NCBI GenBank assembly: GCA_032433765.1
Contig: JAVIAB010000101.1
Location: forward strand, 60,084,092-60,148,091
DNA length: 64,000 nt
Origin: Megaustenia siamemsis
Lineage: Eukaryota; Mollusca; Gastropoda; Stylommatophora; Ariophantidae
Direction: 5' to 3'
Numbering within the stretch: position 1 is the stretch's first letter; the number at the start of each line of letters is the position of its first letter. This document shows positions 45,336 to 57,180 of the stretch, piece after piece. Under the pieces are notes generated by a model. That model searched no databases. It saw only the letters and a list, made by a program, of their open reading frames with translations, and was not told the origin of the DNA. A program made the position numbers and the translations under genes.

Positions 45336-45461
45336 TAATTGTAAAGTTCAGGGTCGACCCTCCCCAATCCCCTTTTTAACACTCAATTCTCCCATTTTTC
45401 CTCTTTCTCACTTTATTCTAGCTTTGTCTCTCTCTATCTTTACAGAAAGAAAAAATAAACA

Positions 45462-45550
45462 GTTTTCAGTCAGAGAAGACAGTTTTCAGTCAGAGAAGAC
45501 CGTTTACAGTCAGAGAAAACAGTTTTCAGTCAGAGAAGACAGTTTTCAGA
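45462..45550. repeat. 20-bp minisatellite, ~4.5 copies
   Basis: AGTTTTCAGTCAGAGAAGAC repeated head to tail, with one CGTTTACAGTCAGAGAAAAC variant. 45551-46081 contains no recognisable feature. Confidence 0.9.
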
Positions 45551-46081
45551 TGTTCACACATATCCTTACATGATTTTGCCCTCGTTTTGGTTCAGTGAAC
45601 ATTCTGAGTGCTAATATTTTTTTTTCATTTCGCTAACATTTCAGAACTGTTAACCAACCTCTGTATTTTCTAAATACCAAAAAAAACGTAGCTGTTATCA
45701 TGTTGCTACATTGGAGGTCCGACTTAGTGGTAGAGGACAGAACATTTGTTACAATGTTACTTTGAAAATATTAAAATCATGAAGATAAATGGATGATGCG
45801 ATAGATAGTAACGGTGCAACTTACGAGGGTTAAAGCGATGAGGGCTGAGTCTTGGCAAACCTGACTTATAGCTTCAGGTTTTCTGCCACGTTCTGCTCTC
45901 TCGCTGGTGTTGTTTCAGGTGTTACATCTATCATCACACAGACACAGTTGAACGGACCAGGGCGCACCCTTACATAGGATGATGACATTCTAGCTTACAG
46001 CAGTTTAGGAACCGCAATGTCATCACACAGAAACTGCAGGTAACGGTTGACCGCATTATCGACTTTTGTGGCAGTAACTAT

Positions 46082-46345
46082 AGGCTGTGATCATCCTGTT
46101 TTAGGCCAAGATGATGTGATGTTCAATGAATAACCGTGTCGTGAAAGCTGGGCTGTGATCATCCTGTTTTAGGCCAAGATGATGTGATGTTCAATGAGTA
46201 ATCGTGTCGTGAAAGCTGGGCTGTGATCATCCTGTTTTAGGCCAAGATGATGTGATGTTCAATGAATAATCGTGTCGTGGAAGCTGGGCTGTGATCAACT
46301 TTCCCTAGGCCAAGATGCTGTGATGTTCAATGAATAATTATGAGC
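46082..46345. repeat. 68-bp minisatellite, 4 copies
   Basis: GGCTGTGATCATCCTGTTTT followed by AGGCCAAGATGATGTGATGT repeats at 46082, 46150, 46218 and 46286. The fourth copy diverges (CAACTTTCCCTAGG). 46346-46785 holds nothing recognisable. Confidence 0.9.
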
Positions 46346-46785
46346 GAGGCTGTGTCTTCTCTGAACGTTAATGACACACACATAGTCAATCGTGATGCAG
46401 GAAGGGCACCGCACTCTGACCAGTTCCGGATAAAAGAGATGGAAGCTAAGATAGGTACAGCCAGAAACGAAAGGCTTATTAAGCGCATTAAATGATGCAT
46501 ATACAAACATAAAACTGGAGTCGTCAGAAGTCACACGCTGGGGACATGTGAAATGGGGAGGGAGAATATGAGTACCAATGGACATGTTCGAACGGCAGTG
46601 ATGATAACTCATAAATAACTCATTAGCTGAATTAAAAGTGTCAACATCTTCACGTATCTTGTGGTGTCATTTGATTGATCAATATCCTTCAATATGCTTG
46701 TAAATAGTGCTGCCTAAAAGGAGCCCAGGAGAGAGCACATGCTGTAAAAGTTATAGTGAGATCTGGCTTCCAGCAACAAACTGCC

Positions 46786-46978
46786 TCTTAGTGCTGTCGC
46801 TGGTGTTGTCGGCTGTTGATTACGGGATAAGTGTTCTTACCCTGTCTCTTAGTGCAGTCGTTGGTGTTGTCGGCTGTTGATTACGGGATAAGTGTTCTTA
46901 CCCTGTCTCTTAGTGCAGTCGCTGGTGTTGTCGACTATTGATTACGGGATAAGTGTTCTTACCCTGTCTCTTACTGAG
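46786..46978. repeat. 61-bp minisatellite, 3 copies
   Basis: TGTTGTCGGCTGTTGATTACGG with GATAAGTGTTCTTACCCTGTC repeats three times with one or two substitutions per copy. Confidence 0.9.
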
Positions 46979-47669
46979 AGAGATACATTGGAAAGAGGTA
47001 GAGAATGTGAGGCAATGACAGTTATGTTGGGATGATCAAGAGTTACTCCAGTCCCATGTGATTCCTGTTGGATCATTCAAGCATTCAAACACGAAACATG
47101 TGCATGCAAGCGACGGCACACCTGGGGACAATATTCATCAAAATGAATCCACTGTTATCAGTTTTACGATATAAGAAAGGTAACCGAATCAAGTGTGGGA
47201 GAACGTAGTTAGCAGAGGCTGAAACAACATTGATGAGTGTATACAAGGTGGACATACCTACCGACAGAGATTGGAGAGATGTGGAGGAGAGCCGCAAGCT
47301 AAACAAGGTCTCATGAACTTGGTCAGGAAATGTTGTGATTGGCCACATGGTGTGACTGAGTCCGAGATCTAGGAGGTGCTGTAATTTCACTCTCAAAACG
47401 AAGACCCAAGCATCTACACTGATATCCGGTCACAGTGGGTGTAACCATCGGCTGAAGTTTTCCTGTTATTCCCATGGAAGGATGAGAGGATAAGAAGTAT
47501 GACCCTCCAGCATGCATATGGAGATAAAGGTTGTGACGAAGTATGTCTTTCCTGGTTACAAAAACGACAACCGAAACGGTAATACTGACTTAGCTCATAA
47601 AGTATGCATCGCCGGATTGACAATGATATTTTTCGCCGAGAGCGGATCCCTTACTTAACGCGTGTCATG
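46979..47669. other. No recognisable feature
   Basis: Minus-strand frames (47085-47396, 47323-47517, 47414-47623) overlap in different registers and match nothing I recognise. Confidence 0.4.
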
Positions 47670-48025
47670 TTAACAGCCTCCCTGGGATACACTATCCCGA
47701 CAACGTGGGAGCTCGTGGTATAACAGATAATCGACAAAATGGCGAGGTCTGTCATTGGGGAGAGACTTAACACATTGAACATAAATGACATGGTGAAAGA
47801 TTTAAGAGACAGCCAATCACAGGACGGTGACAAGAAAGCGAAAGATATCCCGCATGGTAAAGTAATGATGGAAAGCGGCGCCACGAAAAGAGGCAATAGG
47901 CATCGTCAGCGGCAAGCATGCAGCACAGGAACAATGAGTAGACAAACACTTCGATGGTTGCTGGAACGAACGGCAGAGCGGATATGGGAATGTCGTGACT
48001 GCAATGACGCCAAACTGAAGTAAAA
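47670..48025 (+). mobile_element. LINE family VI, RNase H C-terminal end
   Basis: The plus strand, from ~47690, reads PDNVGARGITDN, a degenerate PGHxGxRGNERAD box in which the last acidic residue is shifted. After a frameshift, 47739-48023 is open: NINDMVKDLRDSQSQD (matching DRADIINALRDVGRAQD in copy 2) and TMSRQTLRWLLERTAERIWE CRDCND, ending near 48023. The copy is 5'-truncated, and no octamer tail is visible. It is not a separate small gene, despite the clean 94-codon frame. Confidence 0.75.
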
Positions 48026-48274
48026 ACTATCGTTTGACATCGTGCTTCAATATACAATGTTCAAACGTAGGCTAACTCAACCCGGCTGTGGAAATTACAA
48101 TCTTTTTCTGACAATTATTGATGTAATAATAATTTGTAACTGACAAAATGATAATATTATTCTTTATTAATATGTACGTCAGTTTGAGGTCCAATTACTT
48201 ACATGATGTATTTTTTCAGTCATGGTAAGGATCTGGAAGTAAATGCGCGTTTTGTTATTTAACAGAAATCATAT

Positions 48275-48890
48275 TTCTACAATATTTAATTCATCATGTT
48301 TATTTAACAATTCTACATCCATTAATTTGTCATGTTTATTTAACAATTCTGCCAACATTAATTTGTCACATTTATTTAACAATTCTGCCAACATTAATTT
48401 GTCATGTTTATTTAACAATTCTGCCAACATTAATTTGTCACATTTATTTAACAATTCTGCCAACATTAATTTGTCATGTTTATTTAACAATTCTGCCAAC
48501 ATTAATTTGTCATGCTTATTTATCAATTCTGCAACCATTAATTTGTCATATTTATTTCACAATTCCAAAACCATTAATTTGTCATGTTTATTTACCAAGT
48601 ATACATCCATTAATGTGCCATGTTTATTTACCAATTCTGCAACCATTAATTTATAATGTTTATTTACCAATTCTGCAACCATTAATTTATAATGTTTATT
48701 TAAGAATTCTACAACCACTAATTTGTCATGTTTATTTAACAATTCTGCAACCATTAATTTATAATGTTTATTTAAGAATTCTACAACCACTAATTTGTCA
48801 TGTTTATTTAACAATTCCAAAACCATTAATTTGTAATGTTTATTAAACATTTCCAAAACCATTAATTTGTCGTGTTTATTTAACAATCAT
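48275..48890. repeat. 36-bp minisatellite, ~17 copies
   Basis: TTAACAATTCTGCCAACATT plus AATTTGTCATGTTTAT repeats. In the first half TCATG and TCACA variants alternate, giving a 72-bp dimer. Period 36 keeps frames open on both strands (a 12-residue repeat with LFNNSANINLS on plus, and LLNKHDKLM-type on minus), which is a periodicity artefact. Confidence 0.95.
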
Positions 48891-49079
48891 ATGACGTGGG
48901 TTGACTTTGACAGTGAAAGTAAGAAAACCGCTTGATTTTTTTATATTTTAGAATGACTTCTGACAAATGAAAGCGAATTCATCGAAAATAGTTGACCAAC
49001 AAGATAAATAATATCACGGAGATCATTTATCAACTAGTAATCTCTGGCCGTGTTCTCATAAATTATGTCAATATTGCTA

Positions 49080-49112
49080 GAGTAGGCCTAGGTAGCCTAG
49101 TTGGGAAAACTA
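49080..49112 (+). mobile_element. SINE B head remnant
   Basis: AGGCCTAGGTAGCCTAGTTG GGAAAACTAC matches the sense 5' end (A-box region) of SINE B at 27503-27846 over ~30 bp, then diverges. No B box. Confidence 0.5.
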
Positions 49113-49459
49113 CACCACTCCGGGATCACTTCGTCTGTCCCCCATACCCCCTACCCCACTGTACGACACCTCTATCTACTCTAGAGTACCCAATATTCTT
49201 TTAGTCTGTTCTTTGCTCTTTGTGTATACACACACCTGCTTAGGGAAACTTCCATTACTGCATGCTATGTACGCACACTTTCACTTTTGTACACGCACAT
49301 GTAGCCCGTGCGCACTATCATTATTACATATCAGATTATACAGGGAAGGCTTTTTTAATTTATTTTTTTTATTTTGTTTCTTCTTCTTGTTTGAAATTAT
49401 TATATTTTCTATTTTTTAAAAAAATGTAAATACATGTTTGTGTTTGTGCCGTGTCTTTA

Positions 49460-49545
49460 TTCCCTGCGGATGGCCTATTGAGCTAAAACGTCGTTCTGGT
49501 TTGTGTTGTCCTCTTGTTACGGGATGTTTTAATCATACTTTATTT
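49460..49545 (+). mobile_element. Penelope-like fragment with hammerhead-like motif
   Basis: CTGCGGATGGCCTATTGAGC then TAAAACGTCGTTCTGG and TTTGTGTTGT. Relative to the hammerhead core (CTGANGA, stem II, GAAAC, GTC), the A of CTGA and the G of GAAA are mutated. The fragment matches the window start. No reverse transcriptase lies within reach. 49113-49459 and 49671-50029 are unrecognised AT-rich sequence. Confidence 0.45.
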
Positions 49546-49616
49546 TGTTAATTTGTGTTCTTTATCTATTTTTTTTTTTCATTTCTTCTCACAATTAGCT
49601 TCACTGCAGCTTTACA

Positions 49617-49670
49617 ATTCTTTACATTGATGTGCATTTCTTTGCATTGATGTGCATTTCTTTGCATTGA
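49617..49670. repeat. ~19-bp tandem repeat, 3 copies
   Basis: CATTGATGTGCATTTCTTTG repeated nearly exactly. Confidence 0.8.
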
Positions 49671-50029
49671 CTACTCTATTTATTTCTCCGGATTAATAAT
49701 TTTAGCTACCCCATGGTATTTGCATAACCGTTACTTGTTTTATTTTGAATATCGTTTGATGCCATTAGAAACCTTTATTTGCCTTTTCTTCGCAGAACTG
49801 GCTAAATGTACAAGTGTGATGTTATTTTTGTAATTGACTATTTACTCATTTCATGCTCATGTTACTTACATCATTTGCACCTATTGCATACTGAATTAGA
49901 AAATGTTATTATTATTAATTGTTCCGCAAACAAGGGTGAAACGTTATATAATGTTATCATTATTGTTTTTAAAGAAAGCTAAGAGCTAAGAGTATTAAAT
50001 ATATGTCTATCTATTGACCTTTCGAGCCG

Positions 50030-51497
50030 TAGCCGTCCCATAGGGCGTAGACCCAGATACTCTTTCTCTTATCTAAATTCAACTCTAGCAGTTTTCAATC
50101 CTTGTACAAATATTGTATCAAATATTGCCATTTGTCTCTGTTCTGTGCAAGCAACTCTATCTCATTGAGTGAGCCGATTCCTGCTGCTCTTGCCTCTCTC
50201 ATCAATGTTCTTCTCAGTGTCTCTATGGATCGGCCTCTTTTCCTCTTACCTGTTGTTTCCCACAACAGTTGCTTTGTTGCTTTGTTTTTCGGTTATTATC
50301 TCTCATCATCACATGTCAAATATATGACTATTGTCTTTTCTTTATTACTGAAGATATTAGTGGTTGATTGACGATTTCACTAATCTATTCGTTTGTTTTG
50401 AATTCGTTCCACGGTACACCAAGTATTTTCCTTAGACATTTATTTTCGAAAGCATTCAACATTGTTTATATGTCTCTTTTTGTTTTCCAGTTCTCACATG
50501 CATACGTGACGGTTGATAGTACGTTTAATTTGGTTATTCTAAGGTTTGTGTTTGCGCTGATGAGTTTTGATTTCAACAACTCTCAAGGTTTCTGAAAGAC
50601 ATTGCTGCTTTAGCTATTCTGATTCTAATTTCTTCACTTGTATGCCCTTCCAGATCAATGTGACTTCCAAGATAGATAAAGTGGTCGATCTCTTCCACTG
50701 GTTTGTTTTCCCTGTATATTCTGTCATCTGTTGGAAATAATCTTTTCATGACCTTAATTTTTTCGTGATTGATCTCAAGCCCATTGCAATAGCTTGCTGG
50801 CTATTGATGATAGTCCATTTGTGTTTTCCTGCATCGTTTTTATCTGACTGCTGATGAAGACTATGTCAACCAAATGGTCTCCTTGTATCCATTCAATGCC
50901 TTTATTAGCAGTGCAGCATTTCTTCATTTGAAGTCCATAACAATTCCAAATAACAAGGGCGATAAACTACATCATTGTTTATCCTCAGTTTCTATTGGGA
51001 AACATTCGCTCAGTCCTTCCTCACTACGAACTACACCTGTGTAACCAACATACATGTCTTTGGTAATATTTAAAATTTATTAATGGTAAGCCAAATTTGC
51101 TTCAGTATTCCACGAAAAATCTCTACAAATGCTGTCGAATGCTTTTTTGAAGTCAATGAAGTTAAGTACAAAAGGTTTTTGCTTTTCAATGTATTCCTGC
51201 AATATAAATCGTAGAGTAAAAATGTGGTCAAGGCAGCTTCTCCCTTTTCTAAACCCAGCCTGATCTTCAATTGAATATAGATGTGTGTTATCTGCAGCGA
51301 TTGTGGCATACCTTGACCTTCCAAGAACTTCGACTCTGCTGGTGACTGAGTGGACCAGACGAGCAATTGTATAAACTCTCACGGTATAAAACATTAACTC
51401 TCGATTTGGAGAAAGCTTTAAAATCATCGAGCAAATATCACCACTGCTGTTCAACAAGGCAATAACAATAGAGACCAAACAATCACCCCGCAACACA
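50030..51497 (-). mobile_element. LINE family V, RT to C-terminus
   Basis: On the minus strand, 51070-51496 reads EDQAGFRKGRSCLDHIFTL and motif A LNFIDFKKAFDSICR. Motif C is degraded (LVDIVFISSQIKTMQE, ~50855-50885). Then come IYLGSHIDLEGHTSEEIRIR and IAKAAMSFRNL (~50590-50680). The C-terminus is KRGRSIETLRRTLMREARAA, GIGSLNEIELLAQNRDKWQY and LIQYLYKD, with a stop at 50094-50096. A short 3' region continues to ~50010. Multiple frameshifts. The fragment abuts a plus-strand family IV copy at 51498. Confidence 0.82.
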
Positions 51498-51935
51498 CTC
51501 TGCGGCCCAACGTTGTGCTACCAATGCATGCAAAACAGAAAGAAAGTAATAATCACTACTGGAATTATATATTGTAAATACGTGAGAGCGTGATAAATTC
51601 ATATATTAAAAGCATCAAGTAATTGAAAATATAGAGAATCAACAGACAAAATGGGTTGACCACAGGATAAAACAGACAATTCAAAACACAAAGCCTTCAA
51701 TAAACGTTGCAATAAAAAAAAAGACCGAAAGAGCACAAAACGGATGGATTGAAGGAATATTAAAAACACTAGGAAACAAAACATCAGAAGAAGCCACCAA
51801 CAGAATAAATAGTACATCTCTTCTAGACGGTAAAAGATACACAATGAAGAAAAGAAGAGATATTCGATTCATAAACAATGTACATCAAATCGCGTCACGT
51901 GTCAGAGGATACATTGCAATAAACGAAGGAGAATA
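51498..51935 (+). mobile_element. LINE family IV C-terminal fragment
   Basis: The plus strand starts at RPTLCYQC-like codons (GCCCAACGTTGTGCTACCAA). It is interrupted by stops, then reads IENQQTKWVDHR, KKTERAQNGWIEGILKTLGN and KTSEEATNRINS. These align with EYIKKQQINWFGH, KRGIKGILESLGG and ITSEEANRRAK of the copy at 40478-41290. Broken by several stops. Confidence 0.7.
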
Positions 51936-51967
51936 ATAACATGAACATTGTGACGATTCGCTAGAGC

Positions 51968-52145
51968 TGAGAGAATCAGCATCATTATCATCATTATCAT
52001 CATTGAGTGCCGTCTCCGTATGGAAGGTTGGCTACCAAGGAGCGCCATTCCACTATGTCTCTTACTTTGATGGTGCAGATTGCATAGTTAGACTTGTCTA
52101 TCTTTTCATGTTACTCGTCCATGTTAGTTATGGTCTACCTCTCCC
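51968..52145 (-). mobile_element. LINE family III 3' end, truncated at a minisatellite
   Basis: The tail ATCATCATTATCATCATTGAGTGCC and the following antisense codons (GTCTCCGTATGGAAGGTTGG, TGTTACTCGTCCATGTTAGT) match family III at 24693 and 36853. Similarity stops at ~52143, within five to ten bases of the first 44-bp minisatellite unit. Confidence 0.78.
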
Positions 52146-52154
52146 AAGAACTGA

Positions 52155-52850
52155 GAGAAACACATTCTTGTTATGTTTAAAGCATCTCCCTATAACTGAG
52201 GCAGCCTAGTCTTGTTATGTTTAAAGCATCTCCCTATAACTGAGGCAGCCTAGTCTTGTTATGTTTAAAGCATCTCCCTATAACTGAGGCAGCCTAGTCG
52301 TGTTATGTTTAAAGCATCTCCCTATAACTGAGGCAGCCTAGTCGTGTTATGTTTAAAGCATCTCCCTATAACTGAGGCAGCCTAGTCGTGTTATGTTTAA
52401 AGCATATCCCTATATCTGAGGCAGCCTAGTCTTGGTATGTTTAAAGCATCTCCCTATATCTGAGGCAGCCTAGTCTTGGTATGTTTAAAGCTTCTCCCTA
52501 TATCTTAGGCAGCCTAGTCTTGGTATGTTTAAAGCATATCCCTATATCTGAGGCAACCTAGTCTTGGTATGTTTAAAGCATTTCCTTATAACTGAGGCAG
52601 CCTAGTCTTGGTATGTTTAAAGCATCTCCCTATAACTGAGGCAGCCTAGTCTTGGTATGTTTAAAGCATCTCCCTATAACAGAAGCATCCTAGTCTTGGT
52701 ATGTTTAAAGCATCTCCCTATAACTGAGGCAGCCTATTCTTGTTATGTTTAAAACATCTCCCTATAACTGAGGCAGCCTAGTCTTGTTATGTTTAAAGCA
52801 TCTCCCTATAGCTGAGGCAGCCTAGTCTTATTATGTTCAAAACATTTTAT
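52155..52850. repeat. 44-bp minisatellite, ~16 copies
   Basis: TAGTCTTGTTATGTTTAAAG plus CATCTCCCTATAACTGAGGCAGCC repeats. Variants (CTTGGTATG, CGTGTTATG, ATATCTGAG) cluster in neighbouring units, which suggests block duplications. The unit is unrelated in sequence to the 44-bp array at 17543. 52851-53283 is AT-rich with no recognised feature. Confidence 0.95.
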
Positions 52851-53283
52851 TAAACTCGAATCAACTTATCCTTATTATATTCACAGTGATTTTTTTGTAA
52901 ACAGAGTCAACATAACATATTCTTATTGTGTTTTTATTTTTTTTAATGGAGTCACCTTATCCTTATTTTGCTCGAATTGTTTGTACACAATATTTATTAG
53001 GTCTTCATGATTTGTTCTGATTCAGTTTCCTGTACCTTTTTTTTTTGTTGCTTTGCTTATTCCACTTCTTCTGAAATATTCAACAAACTGGCGTGACACT
53101 CTCCCAGCTGCTCTCTACACGTTTTCCTATTGTGGCCGCTGACTGCTTCATCCAATAATCCACATATGAAATCAAAGCACTGCTTCCTAAGTTGATAGCT
53201 CTGTGTTTCAAAGCAAAGATAAACTTATACAGAATATATTTTGGAGTTCTTCTGTGTAAATGCTATCATATTCTATTTAAAGT

Positions 53284-53995
53284 TTCATCATCATGTGCCA
53301 TACCGGTTTGCGTAAGCGATCATGTCCTTCCACAATCTTCTATCTACAGTGCATTTTATCAGTTTGTTGTTGACTGTTTTCCATGCCATGACACCAAGCT
53401 ATCCAGTATTTTCTCTCTTTGTCATCTAGGATATCTGTTTCATTTTATTTTGCTACTTGTATTCCAACTTTCCTCTTCTCATGATGTGACCAAAAATGTT
53501 GATTGCTTCTTTCTGGTGTTTTTTATGAGGTCCGTTTTTGTGTTTGCCTCTTTGAGAACTTCCTCATTGGTCTTTTTAGCTGTCCAGGGAACTTTCAACA
53601 TTCTTCTGAGAAATCCCATCTCTGTGGCCTGTAATCGTATTTTCATGTGTTTGTCTACTGTCATTGATTCGCTTCCATAGGTCAGAATTGGTTCTATATG
53701 TTTTTCATTATCTGAAATGCTATTTTGGCTTGAGCTATTCTGCTTTTTATTTCTGTGGTGCATCTTCCATCTTGTGTTATTATTGTGCCAAAGTTTTTTC
53801 AAACGTTGCACTTGTTTCAGATTTGTCTCGTTTATTGTTATGCTGCATGGTTGTGGTGATTGTTTCTTCGATATAACCATTACTTCTGTTTTCTTACTTT
53901 CAGTCTGAGACCATTCTTATTGCTTTCTTGTAGTTAATTCTCTGCCTCTTCTATTAAGACAGTGATATCCGCATATCGCAAATTCAAAGTCTACT
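53284..53995 (-). mobile_element. LINE family I, RT motif C to 3' end
   Basis: The minus strand reads TLNLRYADITVLIEEAEN (catalytic YADD mutated to YADI, ~53935-53985). The frame at 53479-53880 is open for 133 codons: ISKKQSPQPCSITINETNLK, EPILTYGSESMTVDKHMK, IRLQATEMGFLRRMLKVPW and TAKKTNEEVLKEANTKTDL. The distal MRRGKLEY region, with SWHGKQSTT-type codons, is frameshifted, and the tail is CATCATCATGTGCC at 53284. The loss of the second Asp would inactivate the polymerase. 53996-54468 is unrecognised. Confidence 0.82.
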
Positions 53996-54481
53996 TTCAG
54001 ATAAACCCCAAAACCCAAACCCTCTTCCTTCCTACATTAGGCTCTTCATATTAATAGCTCCTCTCTTTTTATGTTTCTTGTCGCTACTCTGCATCACCAA
54101 CTTATGTAGACAACACTGTGGATTACATATCAAACTTTTTTTTCTAAATTATATTTCACTAATTATTCTACCTGGTTGCAGTCGCTTTCTTTAATGTATC
54201 TACATTGTTTCACATGTTTCGTGTGTGTGTCCGTTTCCTTTTCTTTTCTTTTTTTTTCAGGAAGGCAATATGTACGTAAAAGCGTAATGGTTTTGCATTG
54301 CTCTTCTTTGTAAATCTGTCATACAAAATAGACATACAATGGTATGGAGCAGATAAACTAATAGAAAGACAAAAGAAACTGAAGCGTCTCAGCAAGAGCC
54401 TTCATCTGGTATAACCAACACGCTATATAAATTACACATATAAATCCAAGACAGAAGACACAACACAAATTTGTCATAGTA

Positions 54482-54740
54482 AAAAAAAAATCATAGTACT
54501 CATGTCACGCCAAGTGGTGTATAGGGAATATGATGTTAGTGACCATAAATTTTACAGACCTTCGGCACATGATTTTTGGGTAATGTGGTCGATATTACGT
54601 CCGTGATGCTCTACTTTCCCAGAAAAAAATCCGGGACCCATTAAAGGCTGGGTGAAATGGAAGCCGTCGGTTGGGATCGAACCATACCTTTTGTCCTTTG
54701 TAATCCTGTTCACTAGCGACAGAGCTATCGCGACTCCCTG
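54482..54740 (-). mobile_element. SINE A copy with perfect 13-bp TSD
   Basis: Perfect repeats ATTTGTCATAGTA (54469-54481 and 54741-54753) bound the copy. The sense strand starts with the tRNA-like head (A box near 54715-54735, B box GGTTCGATCCC near 54675), then the core, and ends in a run of Ts (the A run 54482-54490). This is the cleanest demonstration of the family's ends. Confidence 0.92.
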
Positions 54741-54949
54741 ATTTGTCATAGTACACTCTGGTTTACTCGTTCCCTGCTCAACAACTTTACCGCAGCACCA
54801 CAATAATTTCCTTATCCACCTCGACGGTAATGCATTCTCTCACTTGATTTAAAACATTTCCATTGTTAGGAAAAAAACAGCTAATGGATTATATTTCACT
54901 TGTTATTAATTATGTCTTTCCTTTATTTATCGTGTTCTGTTCTAGGCAG

Positions 54950-56150
54950 ACACAAATTAGTGATGACAGTGTGGTTTTGTTAGAGGTAAAGGAACGAGCA
55001 ATGACATATACATCATAAGATCGTTAGTAGAAAGAACCATAGAGGTGAAAACCGATCTATACCTATGTTTCATAGATTATACCAAAGCATTTGACAAGGT
55101 AAAGCACCAAGGAATAATCAAAATTTTAGAAAGCATAAACGGATACAGCAAAGAACTAAGAATAATAATGTACATGTACTGGCAACAAACAGCGGCCATT
55201 AGAACTGGAAACAATTGGGATTGTTTGAAGTAGTAAAACACGGTGTTTGGCAAGGCTGAGTGCTGTCACCAGATTTGTTTAATAGTTATAGTGAGATTAG
55301 TTTAAGATTCATAATGGTGCGTGCCTGGAATTACAATTGGAATTTATAATGTAAATAATCTAAGGTATGCTAATGATACAGTCTTAATCGCTAAGAGTGA
55401 AAATGAGTTACAAGAAATGCTAGTCATTATAGTAAAAGAAAGCAAAAATAAAGGACTCAGCCTTAATAGCAAAAATGACAGTAGCAATGGTAACAACAAA
55501 GAAATAGACATCATCTCAGTACAAAATAAAGACAAGTAAAACAATATTAAAACAGGTAAATGAATTTAAATAGTTGGGAACTTTGTTAACCCTAGACGGA
55601 AAATGTACAAAAGAGGTGATATGCAGAATGGCTCATGCAAAAGCAGCTTTCCAGAAAATGAGGAAGATACTATGCAATCCATTTTTGACAATACAAACGA
55701 GAAAACAACTTCTTAAATGTTATGTAGAGCCAGTGTTAATTATATGGATGTGAATCGTGGACAATATGACAACATACAAAAAAATCACTGGAGTCTGTAG
55801 AAATGTGGTTTTACAGAAGAATGTTGAGAATACCACGGGCAGCAAAGAAGAGTAATGAAAACGTTCTGAAAGAGGCCAAAGCAAAAAGAGAGCTAATTTC
55901 CAATATTAGGAAGAAACAATCAAAATTGTTTTGGCCATGTGATGAGAAGAGAACAACCGAAGCATATTGTAACAACTGAGAAAATTAAGGGACGAAGAGA
56001 TAATGGGAAGCAAAGAGAAAAAATACCAGACAGCTTAAGAGAATGGCTTGGCAGAAGGTCAACAACAGAAATGATAAATAACTTTTGAGATCGAAAGTTG
56101 TGGAGAAACATGATCACCTACGCCAGCAAGTCCGGTACTTGATGATGATG
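54950..56150 (+). mobile_element. LINE family II, RT to 3' end
   Basis: The plus strand carries motif A LCFIDYTKAFDKVKHQGI (55045-55233 frame), a frameshifted motif B, then motif C LRYANDTVLIAKSENELQ with the first Asp of YADD changed to Asn (~55364-55375). The C-terminal blocks follow: LGTLLT, YGCES, FYRRMLRIP, REWLGRRSTTEM and ITYASKSGT, and a TGATGATGATG tail at ~56142. Several stops and frameshifts. The N-terminal part is missing. Confidence 0.82.
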
Positions 56151-56387
56151 GTTCTTGACAAATATTATGAACATGAAGATTATCTCTCTTGAAATAAAAC
56201 ACACTCTCGCTGTCTGAGTAAAAAGCAACTCTTATACACTTCAGGGTTCCATCATATCAGTTTTGGTGATTCCTCTTGTGTACCTAATAAATAGTTGTGA
56301 AACCTGGACGCACTGATAATGGTGTTCATCCTGAAGCGAAGAAATACGACAGTTTGAACAATGTATATGGTGTAGAGGGATCAGGCT

Positions 56388-56750
56388 ACTTTGTGTGTGT
56401 GTGTGGGTGTGTGTGATGGTGTGTCGATGTGTTTGTGTCTCTATGCGTTTGAGTGTTTAAGGATTTGTGTGTGTGTTTTTGTGTTTCTGTGTGTTTGTTT
56501 TAATATGTGTTTGTGCGCCAGTGTAGGTGTGTACCTGTGTAGTTGTGTGATCGTGAAGTTGGGTGTCTGTGTAGCTATATGCCTATAAAGTTGGGTGCCT
56601 GTGTAGTTGTGTGCCTGTGTAGTTGTGTGCCCGTGTAGTTGGGTGCCTGTGTAGTTATACACCTATGTATTTGTGTGTGTGTGTAGTTGTATGTCAGTGC
56701 AGTTGGGTGCCCGTATAAATGTATGCTGGTATAGGTGACCGTGTAGTTTG
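56388..56750. repeat. GT-rich tract and ~16-bp minisatellite
   Basis: A degenerate (GT)n region is followed from ~56520 by a unit of the form GTTGTGTGCCTGTGTA with variable order. Both-strand Thr/Tyr/His-rich or Cys/Val-rich frames are artefacts. Confidence 0.88.
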
Positions 56751-56754
56751 GTGC

Positions 56755-57180
56755 AACAACAGTCAGCGATGCTATATAGAACCAATTCTGACCTGTGGAA
56801 GCGAACCATGGACAGTAGACAAACAAATGAAAAGACGGATAGATGCCACAGAGATGGCATTTCTCAGAAGATACATCTAAAAAGACCAATGAGGAAGTTC
56901 TCAAAGAGGCCAACACAAAAAGAGAGCTCTAAAATAACATCAGAAAGAAACAATCAACATTTTTTGGGCACATCATGAGAGGAGGAAAGTTGGAACACTT
57001 GATTACAATTGGCAAAATAATAGGAAAGAGAGATCGCGGACGACAAAGAGAGAAAATACTGGATACCTTGGTGTTATAGCATGGCAAACAGTCAACAGAA
57101 CTGATGCATTGCACTGCAGATAGCAGATTGTGAATGGAAATGATCGCCTGCGCTAACCGGTATGGCAAATGATGATGACG
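56755..57180 (+). mobile_element. LINE family I C-terminal region
   Basis: The plus strand reads LYRTNSDLWKRTMDSRQTNE, then in other frames EPILTCGSEPWTVDKQMK, EVLKEANTKRELKN, FLGHIMRGGKLEHLITIGK, and IGKRDRGRQREKI. It ends ATGGCAAATGATGATGACG. Pairs antisense with the minus-strand family I copies. Frameshifts occur every 30-50 codons. Confidence 0.8.

Noticed and set aside
48243..48886. Repetitive frames with 12-residue units on both strands
   Set aside because: 36-bp period artefact; equally open on both strands.
53275..53992. ATTTAAAGTTT / ATTCAAAGTCT as a TSD of the family I copy
   Set aside because: Two mismatches, and the right-hand copy overlaps codons of the element upstream of YADI; too weak.
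54210..54395. 61-codon minus-strand frame with basic C-terminus
   Set aside because: The basic end derives from a T/C-rich low-complexity run; no supporting signal.
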